Shown: one piece after another, positions 28,250 through 38,313 of the stretch
Position numbering within the stretch: the first letter of the stretch is position 1
Layout: every line of letters begins with the position of its first letter
Assembly: GCA_009836625.1 (NCBI GenBank)
Contig: VXVC01000004.1
Coordinates: 1,201,037 to 1,265,036, forward strand
Reading direction: 5' to 3'
DNA length: 64,000 nucleotides
DNA from: Holophagales bacterium
GTDB lineage: Bacteria > Acidobacteriota > Thermoanaerobaculia > Multivoradales > Multivoraceae
The notes under the pieces: model-generated
Seen by the model: only the letters and a program-made list of their open reading frames with translations
What the model was told of the DNA's origin: nothing
The model's database searches: none
Translations under genes and position numbers: made by a program

Positions 28250-30289
28250 CTATCGCGGTAGCGCGAAGGCGAGGAGTTCGGACTTCCGAGGGGGTGGGCG
28301 CGGAGGTGGCGGCGGTGCGTCGGCGATGGCGGTCGATGCGATGGAGCGGCCGGGGCCGGGGCTTTCGCCGCCGCCGGCTACGAGGATGTACTGCCGGCCT
28401 TCGTGCATGTAGGTTATCGGACCGCCGTGGAGGCTGCGGTCGACTTCGAGTTGGGTCAGTAGTTCGCCGGTCGCCTTGTCGAAGGCGACGAGGTAGCTGC
28501 CGTTCGCCGAGCGATCTCCCAGTTCGTCGACGATCGGTTCGATCGAGATGACGAGCGTCTTCGTCACCAGGACGCCCCCTTCCGTGACGACGCCGTCTTG
28601 CGGCGGCGTGCCGAGCCGGCCGGGATTCAGGTGCCTGATCGCCGGGTGGTCGCGGGGCCCCTCCCCCAGCGGCACCTGCCACAGCATCTCGCCGCGGTTC
28701 ATGTCGAACGCGGTGATCCGCCGGTAGGGCGGCTTGAGCAGGGGCAGGCCCTGGACCTTGGGCATCGGCCGGCGGTTGATCGAGTACCGCCAGTCGGAGC
28801 GCGCCGGGTCGGGGGGCGACAGCGAGATCGCGCCCGGCCGCGTCAACGAGGGCACGTAGAGGATGTTCGTCTCCGGGTCGAAGGAAGCGCCCGTCCAGTT
28901 CGCGCCGCCGCCGGGACCCGGATTCTGCAGGTACGCGCGCTTGCCGTCCTCGCCGTGGACGATCGGCGGCGTGAAGACCGGGCCGATCACGTAGTCCCGG
29001 ATCACCTCGAACGCCTCGGCCCGCAGTTCCGGCGTGTAGTCGATCAGGTCGTCGTAGTCGATGCCCAGGGTCTCGAACGGCGGCGGCCGGGTCGTGAACG
29101 GCTGCGTACGCGACAGCTTCTCGCCCGGAATCCGCGAGTGGTAGTCGACCGGGGCTTCCACGATCGGCCAGACGTGCTCTCCCGTCGCTCGATCGAACAC
29201 GTAGGTCATCGCGACCTTCGAGACGACCGCCACCGCCTTGATGTCCCTACCGTCGACCGAGATGTCGACGAGGTTCGGCGCCGAAGCCAGGTCGTAGTCC
29301 CAGACGCCGTGGTGGATCGTCTGGAAGTGCCACACCACCTCGCCGTTGCGGGCGTCGAGGCAGACGATCGACTCGGCGTAGACGTTGTCGCCGTGCCGGT
29401 CGCCGCCGTAGTAGTCGTTGGTCGGCGTCCCGAACGGCAGGTAGACGTAGCCGAGCTCCTGGTCGGCGCTCATCATCGACCACACGTTCGTGTTGCCCAT
29501 CTTCCGCCAGGACTCGTTTTCCCAGGTCTCGAGATAGGGCTCGCCCTCCCGTGGCACGGCGTGGAACGTCCACTTGAGCGTGCCTGTGCGAATGTCGAAG
29601 CCGCGCACGTCCCCCGGCGGATTGTTGTTGCGGAGTGGAAAGTCGAAGACCGTCGCGCCGACCACGATCGTGTCCGCCACGACGATCACCGGCGCCGTCC
29701 AGTTCATGTTCCGGTTCGCCCGCCCCGGCAGAAGACCCTGCATCAGGTCGACGACGCCCTCCTCGCCGAACTCCGGATCCGGCTTGCCGGTCTTCGTGTC
29801 GATCGACACCAGCCGCCCGCCGCGGGTCGCAATCAGGATGCGCTCCGCCTGGCCGTCGGTCCAGGATTCGATGCCGCGGATCTGCACCAGCGAGCCCCGC
29901 TGCTCGATCTCCCAGTCCCTCGGATCATGCCGCCACAGCGACTCGCCGGTCGCCGGATCGAGCGCCGCGACCTGGCCAAGGTTCGTAGCGATGTAGACGA
30001 CGCCATCGATCATCAGCGGCATGCTCCGGTACGACCCGGGCGTCTTTTCGGACACGTCCCTCAGGAGGATGTCGGCCGACTCCCAGCGCCAGGCGACCTC
30101 CAGTTGCGAGAAGTTGTCCCGGTCGATCTGGTCCAGGCCCGAGTACCGGGTGGAGCCGCTGTCGCCGCCAAAGTGCCGCCACTCCCCGCCTTGCGCGCCG
30201 TGCTGCGCCGCGGCCGGCGCGGCGACGAACATCGCCAGAACAACGGCGCAACCCGCGCCGACCCACCGACCGAATCTCGACATGCGCAT
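28250..30289 (-). CDS. Secreted PQQ-dependent dehydrogenase (quinoprotein, glucose-dehydrogenase-like)
   Basis: A 679-residue periplasmic quinoprotein with a signal peptide ending AAPAAAQ near residue 29. Beta-propeller blades are visible as repeated structures with A-x-D-x-x-T-G-x-x-x-W (AALDPATGESLWRH, RGFDIRTGTLKWTF, VFDRATGEHVW). The mid-region has FQTIHHGVWDYDLASAPNLVD near residue 325, common to membrane-type glucose/quinate dehydrogenases. No CxxCH is present, so there is no fused cytochrome domain, and no membrane domain is attached. Electrons would therefore go to a separate acceptor. The substrate, a sugar or alcohol, is unassigned. It is a single-gene unit between converging and diverging neighbours. 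Confidence 0.9.
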   Translation of the reverse strand: MRMSRFGRWVGAGCAVVLAMFVAAPAAAQHGAQGGEWRHFGGDSGSTRYSGLDQIDRDNFSQLEVAWRWESADILLRDVSEKTPGSYRSMPLMIDGVVYIATNLGQVAALDPATGESLWRHDPRDWEIEQRGSLVQIRGIESWTDGQAERILIATRGGRLVSIDTKTGKPDPEFGEEGVVDLMQGLLPGRANRNMNWTAPVIVVADTIVVGATVFDFPLRNNNPPGDVRGFDIRTGTLKWTFHAVPREGEPYLETWENESWRKMGNTNVWSMMSADQELGYVYLPFGTPTNDYYGGDRHGDNVYAESIVCLDARNGEVVWHFQTIHHGVWDYDLASAPNLVDISVDGRDIKAVAVVSKVAMTYVFDRATGEHVWPIVEAPVDYHSRIPGEKLSRTQPFTTRPPPFETLGIDYDDLIDYTPELRAEAFEVIRDYVIGPVFTPPIVHGEDGKRAYLQNPGPGGGANWTGASFDPETNILYVPSLTRPGAISLSPPDPARSDWRYSINRRPMPKVQGLPLLKPPYRRITAFDMNRGEMLWQVPLGEGPRDHPAIRHLNPGRLGTPPQDGVVTEGGVLVTKTLVISIEPIVDELGDRSANGSYLVAFDKATGELLTQLEVDRSLHGGPITYMHEGRQYILVAGGGESPGPGRSIASTAIADAPPPPPRPPPRKSELLAFALPR

Positions 30290-30367
30290 CCCCGTGTCTT
30301 GGATCGGCGCATCCTACCCGGTAGCGGGTGTCGGTGCGCCGGCCGTCTGGCCGGCATCCGGTAGTAG

Positions 30368-31693
<1,326 letters not shown>

Positions 31694-31705
31694 CCCGGCC
31701 CTGCG

Positions 31706-34700
31706 CTAGTTGCAGCGGTCGCCCCGCCAATCTTCGATTGCCTCCAGCCACTCGTCAAACTCGGCGGTCGCCGGAGCGCACAGCTCACTCTGGTGGAACC
31801 AGAAGAACTCGAGTCCACCGATGCCGAGAAGCTCGTCCGGCAACGTGCCCGACAAGTCGGTGTTGTGGATGTACAGGTCCTCCAACTCCGTGAGCTGACC
31901 GATCTCCGGCGGCACCGGACCGGTCAGGTCGTTCGACCAGAGACGCAATGACGTCAGATCGGTCAGGTTTCCCAGCGCGGCCGGTATCTCGCCCGAGAAC
32001 CCGTTGTCGCCGAGCCAGAGCCCGCTCAATCCCGTCAGTTCTCCCAGCCAGGCAGGAATCGAACCGGTCAACTCATTGTCCCGCACGTCCAGGAAGGCGA
32101 GCCCGTTCAGGTTGCGGAACGAGCCGGGAATCCCGCCGGTCAACTCATTGAAGCCCAGGCGCAGGAAGGCCAAGCCTGACAGGCGCCCCAGCTCCGGGGG
32201 AATCTCGCCGGTCAGTTGGTTGAAGTGCAGATAGAGAAAGACCAGGTCACGGAGACTCGCCATCTCGGACGGTATCTCGCCACTCAGTTCGTTCGACGAC
32301 AGGACCAGAAAGATGAGGTCGCGGAGGTTGCCTATCTCGGACGGGATCGATCCGGTCAACTCGTTCCCGTCGAGGAACGCGACCAGGAGTCCGTCCAGGT
32401 CGCCGATCGCCGCCGGCAAGCTGCCCTTCAGGCCGTTGTCGCTCAACTCGAGCCAGGTCACGCGCCCGGCCGAGTTGGTGGTCACGCCGTACCACTCGTC
32501 CGGCGGACGGTTGCTGAGCCAGTTCTCATTGTTCGTCCAGTTCGGGCCGTCGGTCGCCCGATAGAGCGCGATCAGCGCATTGCGGTCGCGCTTGGAGATG
32601 ACCGTCGTGACCGAAAACCCCGTGTGCAACTCATAGGCGCCAGTCGTTTCGGGGTCCTTGCCGGAAACGCGCACGTAGTAGACGCCCGGGCCCACTCGGG
32701 CCGCCAAACGGAAGTTGCTGTCGGCGCCCGAGTCCGCATCGCTGGCCAGGACTTCCCCGGCAGCGTTCATCAGCGCGCCCTCGGTATCGGTCGAGCCCGT
32801 GGTGCGGAGCTGCACACGGCCCGAGCGCGGCACCCGGAAGACGAAGAAATCGCTGTCACCAGGCCCCAGGTGGCCTGTCCGCGAACGTTCGAGGGGGACG
32901 TCCGTCGCCCCGACACGGGTGTCCGCGTGATCGTCCGTCGCGGAGCACGAGAAGAACTTCGTGTCCTTGATGGGACGGAACGGTCTTCCCAGGCGGTTGA
33001 AGTAGTTCCTAGTGGCGCCCGTCTGGACGTCGACGACGGTCATCTCCACCGCCACGTCGGTGAGGCCGCCGGCGAAGACCCAACGGTGGCCGTTCACAGC
33101 GCAGCCGTCGAGCACCTTGATCACGATCTCGATGTTGTCGGGCTCGAAGAACCAGAACAGCCCGGTGTCGCCGCTGAGCGGGAGGGCACTGCCAGGACCG
33201 GTCTCTTCGTCCGCCTGCTCCCAGTCCAGGCGCACGCGGAAACGGCCGTTCTCGAGGCATAGCGTCCGGTCGTCGGCCGTGCACTCGCCCGGAGCGGCCT
33301 GTGGCAGTTCAACGCGGCCGGCCCGAAGGCGCTCCAGGGCCAGTCGAACCTCACGGTCGGGGTCGAATCGCCGAGCCAGAGGATGCGAGGGCATCGTCGT
33401 CGCCGAGTCCGCCGTCGCAACGGTCTCCTCGGGACTGCAGGTCTCGAACGCCTCACTGTCCTGGACCGGGGACAGAAGCGTCCCCTCCGGGTTGAACCAG
33501 GTCCCTGCGACGCCGGTTTCCGTATCGACAACCGTCAACTGGACCTCGGTGTCGGTCAGACCGCCGGAGAAGACCCAGAAGTGCTCGTTCAGTCCACAGC
33601 CGTCCAGCAGCTTGACGACCATCTCGACGTTGCCGGGATCGAAGAACCAGAAGGCGCCGGTGTCCGCGGTCAGCGGCATCGAGCCGCCACGGCCGCCGGC
33701 ACCGTTCGCAGCGGCCCAGTCCGCCGTCACCCGGAACCTGCCCTCATTCAGACAGAGAGTCCGTTCATCCTCAGCACACGGCCCCGTCTCGCCCAGGGTG
33801 ACGGCGCTGGCCTCGCTGGTGGAGGAAGAACGTCCGCCGGCGTTGCGCGATGCCACTCGATAGGACCGGTACGTCGCGGGAGGAAGGCCCTCGACGACAA
33901 ACGATGTCGCGTTGCTCCCGGCACTGGCGATCAGCGTGAACTCCGTCTCGTTGATCGATCGCTCAAAGATGTCGAAGGCCGTCTCGTCGTTCGAGTTGTC
34001 CTGCCACGCGAGTTCCAGGCTGTGCTGATCGATCGCCTTCGCGGTCAGATCGGAAGGGCTGGCGGGACCGCTGTGCGCAGGGTAGAGAAACCGGACCGCG
34101 GCCAGATCGTCGGCGTTCGGCAGACCGCCCCTGTAGATGTGCTTGCCGCTGGCGGTCGCCTTCATCAGGGAATCGCCGGTCAGCGCGCTGCACGTGTCGG
34201 TGAAACCCTGGGCGCAGGAGTGGGCAAGGCCCAGTGTGTGGCCCAACTCGTGCGCCATCACGTGCTCGTGCACCTTGCTGGCATTGAGGCTCAGCGCCGC
34301 CCAACTCCGGCCGTAGCCATCCTGGGTCAGGATGTCCGCTTCCAGGATCGGAAGGGCCTCGTGCGCCCTGTTGCCCGGGATCCTGTGGCGGTTCTCCTCG
34401 GCACAGCGAAAGCGGGTCAGAGCGACGGCCAGAATGCCTCCGGTACTGGCCTGGAAGTAGCCCGGAATCAGGTCGTGCGGATCCTCGAACAGAATCGAGT
34501 TGACATCGTCCGGCTGGGCAACCTCGGCCTTCTTGTTCGTGGTACCCAGATTCACCAGTTGAATGGTGCTCTCCGGATCGTCGTTCCAGGCCCGCATCGC
34601 GCGCACCACCTCGGCGATTCCACCGCCCGGGATGCCGGGCTGTCCATTGGCCTGGATCGTGAACCCGACGCTGCGTCCCCGATCGAACTGCCGCCACCGG

Positions 34701-35380
34701 ATAGGAAGATTCGGCGCCTCGCAGCTTGAAGATGAGGCGAGCAACCGGTAGGGCGAAGCCACCGAAACGGGCCCGTCGGCCGGCGGGGCCGCGAAGTAGT
34801 CCGCCTCCCGCTCCACGCCGCGCGCGTGGTCGCTGATCCAGGCGCGGAAACTCCCGCTGGTCCGCGGCCGCTGGCTCAGCGACCCGGACTCTGTTCCGTT
34901 CGCTGAAGCAGGCACCTCCTCATGAAAGGCGGCCTCACGCACAAGCAGGCTGCCCGCGGCCGACGGCACTTCGAAGAACATGCCCAGCGACAACTCGACC
35001 GTGCGGTACACGAGCGCGTCCCGCGCATTCGGAATCTCCTCGAGAAAGAGCAGCATCCGGTCTCCCGGCGCCATCATCGGCAGCCCGCGGATACCCGAGT
35101 ACACCCCGTCCTCGCTCACGCCCCCCAGTTGCCGAACCAGGATCGTGCCGCCCGGGACATTCCCCTTCAACACCTGCTCCACCTCGAAGATCGCGTCGGT
35201 GGACGGGAACCGCGCCCGCGAAGCCGCCGTTACCGACCGCACTTCACCGAAGACGATGATCGGCGTTCGGTCCACCATCACCACGTCGCCCGGGTCTACG
35301 TAGATGATGCCTCCGACCGGCGCCACGACCAGCAGCGCCAGCCCAACGCACGCAAACCCCGCACCAACTCGCGTCCCCAT
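31706..35380 (-). CDS. Large secreted metzincin protease with FN3, repeated beta, PPC and plant-type LRR modules
   Basis: A 1224-residue exported protein. In order: signal peptide (residues 1-23); an unassigned N-terminal domain (about 25-150); a matrixin-like metalloprotease domain whose zinc site is HELGHTLGLAHS near residue 375; a fibronectin type III domain (about 440-530); two copies of a Cys-bounded domain of about 110 residues (about 533-647 and 697-812) with core FWFFDP and KVLDGC; a pre-peptidase C-terminal domain (about 813-925); and about ten 24-residue leucine-rich repeats of the LxGxIP plant-type pattern (about 950-1190). The role is probably extracellular proteolysis with surface or matrix binding. 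ATG at 35380 has AGAGGAAG just upstream; the in-frame GTG at 35395 is an alternative. It lies 76 bases after the glycerate kinase gene. Confidence 0.88.
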   Translation of the reverse strand: MGTRVGAGFACVGLALLVVAPVGGIIYVDPGDVVMVDRTPIIVFGEVRSVTAASRARFPSTDAIFEVEQVLKGNVPGGTILVRQLGGVSEDGVYSGIRGLPMMAPGDRMLLFLEEIPNARDALVYRTVELSLGMFFEVPSAAGSLLVREAAFHEEVPASANGTESGSLSQRPRTSGSFRAWISDHARGVEREADYFAAPPADGPVSVASPYRLLASSSSCEAPNLPIRWRQFDRGRSVGFTIQANGQPGIPGGGIAEVVRAMRAWNDDPESTIQLVNLGTTNKKAEVAQPDDVNSILFEDPHDLIPGYFQASTGGILAVALTRFRCAEENRHRIPGNRAHEALPILEADILTQDGYGRSWAALSLNASKVHEHVMAHELGHTLGLAHSCAQGFTDTCSALTGDSLMKATASGKHIYRGGLPNADDLAAVRFLYPAHSGPASPSDLTAKAIDQHSLELAWQDNSNDETAFDIFERSINETEFTLIASAGSNATSFVVEGLPPATYRSYRVASRNAGGRSSSTSEASAVTLGETGPCAEDERTLCLNEGRFRVTADWAAANGAGGRGGSMPLTADTGAFWFFDPGNVEMVVKLLDGCGLNEHFWVFSGGLTDTEVQLTVVDTETGVAGTWFNPEGTLLSPVQDSEAFETCSPEETVATADSATTMPSHPLARRFDPDREVRLALERLRAGRVELPQAAPGECTADDRTLCLENGRFRVRLDWEQADEETGPGSALPLSGDTGLFWFFEPDNIEIVIKVLDGCAVNGHRWVFAGGLTDVAVEMTVVDVQTGATRNYFNRLGRPFRPIKDTKFFSCSATDDHADTRVGATDVPLERSRTGHLGPGDSDFFVFRVPRSGRVQLRTTGSTDTEGALMNAAGEVLASDADSGADSNFRLAARVGPGVYYVRVSGKDPETTGAYELHTGFSVTTVISKRDRNALIALYRATDGPNWTNNENWLSNRPPDEWYGVTTNSAGRVTWLELSDNGLKGSLPAAIGDLDGLLVAFLDGNELTGSIPSEIGNLRDLIFLVLSSNELSGEIPSEMASLRDLVFLYLHFNQLTGEIPPELGRLSGLAFLRLGFNELTGGIPGSFRNLNGLAFLDVRDNELTGSIPAWLGELTGLSGLWLGDNGFSGEIPAALGNLTDLTSLRLWSNDLTGPVPPEIGQLTELEDLYIHNTDLSGTLPDELLGIGGLEFFWFHQSELCAPATAEFDEWLEAIEDWRGDRCN

Positions 35381-35456
35381 GCTCTTCCTCTTCACTACCT
35401 GATCCCCCCCACGGGCGAGTGTCGCCCGAGAACTTCCGGCTTTCGACCGGAGGACT

Positions 35457-36737
35457 CTATGCCTTCGACAGGAACAGGACGACATCTGCAACATTTGTGC
35501 CCGTAGCGCCGGTGCGCAGCAACGCGCCGGCAGCGTCGAGGGCGCCGTAGGAGTCGTTCTCCTCCATCGCAGCAACCGGGTCGACGCCGGCGGTCCGGAT
35601 ACGGGTGACCGTGGCCGCGTCGACGATGGCGCCGGCCGCGTCCGTGGGGCCGTCGCGGCCATCGGTGCCGGCTGCGAGGAAGACCCAGTCGGCCCGTTCC
35701 GCGAGCGGACCCTTCGCCGCTTCCAGCGCGAAGGCGAGGGCAAGCTCCTGGCTGCGGCCGCCCCTGCCCGCGCCGCGCACCGTGACCGTCGTCTCGCCTC
35801 CGGCGACGTACGCGTCCGGCGGCCCCGCAGCGAAGCGCCTGGCCAGCGCAGCGCCGACTTCGCGAGCCTCCCCTTCGAGTGGCTCCGCTTCGACTTCGGC
35901 GTCGCAAGCCGCGGCCATCGCCCGGACGCTGGTCCGGTTGCCACCGGCGATCCGGTAGATCGCACCGTCGAAGACTGGATCACCCGGCTTGGGCGTCTCT
36001 TCCAGCTCGCCGCGAGCGCCCGCCTCCAGCCGCTCGCGTACTGGCGTCGGGCACGTTTCGGCTACTCCACAACGTACCAGGACGGCGAGGGCATCCTCGA
36101 ACGTCGACGGATCGGGCGCCGTAGGACCGCTGCCGATCACCGACGGTTCGTCGTCGATCACGTCCGACAAGGCCAGCGTCAACACCTGCGCCGGACGCAA
36201 CTGCCGCAACAGCCCTCCACCCTTGATCGTCGACAGGTGCTTGCGCACCGCGTTCAGCTCGTGGATCGTGGCGCCACCCCGAAGGAGCTGGCGGGTCGCC
36301 TCCAGCTTGTCTTCCAGCAGGACGCCGGGCGCCGGCGCCGGCAGCAGCGCGGAGGCGCCGCCCGAGATCAGGACCAGGGCCAGGTCGCCGGCACCCAGTT
36401 CGGCGGCCCGTCGTTCAACCTCCCTCGCCGCGGCGTGACCGCGTTCGTCCGGCAACGGGTGTCCGGATCGCAGAGCATCGAGGTGGCCAAGCCGCTTCGC
36501 GTCGTCGTGAGTGACGACCAACACGTCGGCAGGGTGTACGCGGCCGCCAAGCACCTCGATCGCGGCTCGGGTCATCCCGAACGCCGCCTTCCCAACCGCC
36601 AGCACCGCGACACGGCCGCCTGCTTTGGCTCGCAGGTCGAGTCCGCGAAGCGCCGAAGCGGTCGACGCCGCCGGATCAGCAGCCGCGACGCCCCTCAGGA
36701 AGATCTCCGCTGCCCGCTGTCTGTGCGCCTGCGCCAT
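35457..36737 (-). CDS. Glycerate 2-kinase (MOFRL family)
   Basis: A 426-residue enzyme of the type 2 glycerate kinase family, which phosphorylates D-glycerate with ATP, usually to 2-phosphoglycerate. Landmarks are LAVGKAAFGMTRAAIE near residue 47, SGHPLPDERGH near 91, LISGGASALLPAPAPG near 123, LNAVRKHLSTIKGG near 160, LALSDVIDDEPSVIGSGPT near 185 and the C-terminal AAGTDGRDGPTDAAGAIVD. The product, 2-phosphoglycerate, is the substrate of enolase encoded nearby. The ATG at 36737 starts the normal family N-terminus. It is divergent from the PLP decarboxylase gene 50 bp away. Confidence 0.9.
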   Translation of the reverse strand: MAQAHRQRAAEIFLRGVAAADPAASTASALRGLDLRAKAGGRVAVLAVGKAAFGMTRAAIEVLGGRVHPADVLVVTHDDAKRLGHLDALRSGHPLPDERGHAAAREVERRAAELGAGDLALVLISGGASALLPAPAPGVLLEDKLEATRQLLRGGATIHELNAVRKHLSTIKGGGLLRQLRPAQVLTLALSDVIDDEPSVIGSGPTAPDPSTFEDALAVLVRCGVAETCPTPVRERLEAGARGELEETPKPGDPVFDGAIYRIAGGNRTSVRAMAAACDAEVEAEPLEGEAREVGAALARRFAAGPPDAYVAGGETTVTVRGAGRGGRSQELALAFALEAAKGPLAERADWVFLAAGTDGRDGPTDAAGAIVDAATVTRIRTAGVDPVAAMEENDSYGALDAAGALLRTGATGTNVADVVLFLSKA

Positions 36738-36764
36738 TCGTCAAGGATACGGCTCACCGGCAGC

Positions 36765-36770
36765 TAGAAT
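36765..36770 (+). promoter_or_regulatory. Minus-10-like TAGAAT before the PLP decarboxylase gene
   Basis: TAGAAT matches the minus-10 consensus at five of six positions and lies 17 bases before the ATG at 36788 in the short divergent intergenic region. No clear minus-35 element was found. Confidence 0.35.
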
Positions 36771-36787
36771 GGTCTCCAGGGGACGCC

Positions 36788-38311
36788 ATGGACTCTACTC
36801 ACGCGCCGCCTTCCGTCGCCTGCAGGATCGGTTGGCAGTCCCCGGCGCCGGTACCCGAGGGCTACCGGTTCAACGCCTTTCTCGAGGCGAGCGGAGGCAG
36901 GCTGCAGGTACACGGCCTGGACCTCGCCGCGTTCTTCGAGGTCGACCGATCTCCCGCCGCCGGCCTGCCCGAGGACGCGATGCCCAGCCCGCTGGAGATC
37001 GCCTTCCTGCCGAACATCCGCGCCCAGGTGGCGGCGATGGGCCGCTACTTCCGCCGCGCGATCGAGGAACTCGGCTACCCTGCCCCGTTCCACTTCGCCT
37101 TCGCCTCGAAGGCGAACACGGCTGAGGAGATCGTCCGCTCGACCCTGACTGCCGGCGCCCACCACGAGATGTCGTCCGACGTTGACGTGGAGATCGTCCG
37201 CCGCATGCTCCGGGCCGGCCTGCTCCCGGAGGATCGGATGGTGCTCGCCAACGGTTTCAAGGGACCGGGCAGCGCCTACGCGCGGAACCTGCTGGCGCTC
37301 CGCCGCGAACACCGCCGGGTGATTCCGATCCTCGAGGACTCCGCTGAGCTCGGCTTCCTCGCCGGCCGTGGCGTGGACTTCGACTTCGGCATCCGGCTGA
37401 AACGGACTCAGAGCGACGCCGGCGCCGATCGGGATTCGCGCTTCGGCGTGAATGCCGACGAGCTGGAGCGTCTGGCGCGCGAGATCGACCGGACACAGGA
37501 AGCACGCTTCGTTCTCCTGCACGCGATGTTCGGCGCCTCGAGTGACAGCGAGGAGCAGTTCGTCCAGGCGCTCGAGCCAGGCCTCGACCTCTTCGCCCGG
37601 CTCGGACGGGACCGCCGGCACCTCCGCTTCTTCGACTTCGGCGGCGGCGTGCCTGGCCGAACCACGCTGGACGATGGGTTCGACTACGAACGGTTCGCCC
37701 GCCTCCTGCTGGGGAAGGCGCTCGACGCCTGTGCCCGCCACGGCACGAGACCACCGGCGCTGATCGGCGAGTTCGGGCGCTACACCGTCTCCGAGCACGC
37801 GGCGCACCTGTTCCGGGTCATCGCGGTCAAGGCGAACGAGGCCGGCCCTCCCTGGTACCTGGTCGACGGCTCCATCATGACGTCGTTCCCTGACACCTGG
37901 GCTCTCGGCGAGCACTTCATCTGCCTGCCGCTCAACCACCTCGACCGCCCGTTCCGACGCGTCCGCCTCGGCGGCATCACTTGCGACCGGGACGACGTCT
38001 ACCCTCCCCGCGCCAGCGTGACGCCGCTCTTCCTCCCGGACATCGCGGCCGCCGACCTCGACGAAACGCCGCTTTACGTGGGGTTCTTCTCCGTCGGCGC
38101 CTACCAGGAGATGCTCGGCGGCGTGCGCGGCAGCAAGCACTGCGTCCTTCCCGAAGCGACCGAACTCCTGATCGACGACGGCGAGGACGGAGGTTTCGCG
38201 TGTGACATCGTGCCCGGGCACACGACCGAGGACGTGCTCCACAATCTGGGCTACGGACGAACGGCCCGCGTCGGAGCGCCGCGAACCGCGGCCGCGGTGG
38301 CGCTGGTCTGA
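36788..38311 (+). CDS. Fold-type III PLP-dependent decarboxylase (arginine/diaminopimelate decarboxylase-like)
   Basis: A 507-residue protein with an alanine-racemase-type barrel. The PLP Lys is in FAFASKANTAEEI near residue 108. Other family marks are SSDVDVEIVRRML, FFDFGGGVPG near 285 (phosphate-binding Gly-rich loop), IGEFGRYTVSEHA near 330 and ITCDRDDVYPP near 398 (catalytic Cys-Asp pair typical of these decarboxylases). It is shorter than biosynthetic SpeA (about 630-660) and longer than LysA (about 420). The N-terminal section FNAFLEASGGRLQVHGLDL resembles SpeA. It could act on arginine, lysine, ornithine or diaminopimelate; the substrate is unresolved. It heads the run that continues into the CRTAC1/TPR genes, with only 2 bases to the next start. 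Confidence 0.75.
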   Translation: MDSTHAPPSVACRIGWQSPAPVPEGYRFNAFLEASGGRLQVHGLDLAAFFEVDRSPAAGLPEDAMPSPLEIAFLPNIRAQVAAMGRYFRRAIEELGYPAPFHFAFASKANTAEEIVRSTLTAGAHHEMSSDVDVEIVRRMLRAGLLPEDRMVLANGFKGPGSAYARNLLALRREHRRVIPILEDSAELGFLAGRGVDFDFGIRLKRTQSDAGADRDSRFGVNADELERLAREIDRTQEARFVLLHAMFGASSDSEEQFVQALEPGLDLFARLGRDRRHLRFFDFGGGVPGRTTLDDGFDYERFARLLLGKALDACARHGTRPPALIGEFGRYTVSEHAAHLFRVIAVKANEAGPPWYLVDGSIMTSFPDTWALGEHFICLPLNHLDRPFRRVRLGGITCDRDDVYPPRASVTPLFLPDIAAADLDETPLYVGFFSVGAYQEMLGGVRGSKHCVLPEATELLIDDGEDGGFACDIVPGHTTEDVLHNLGYGRTARVGAPRTAAAVALV

Positions 38312-38313
38312 CC

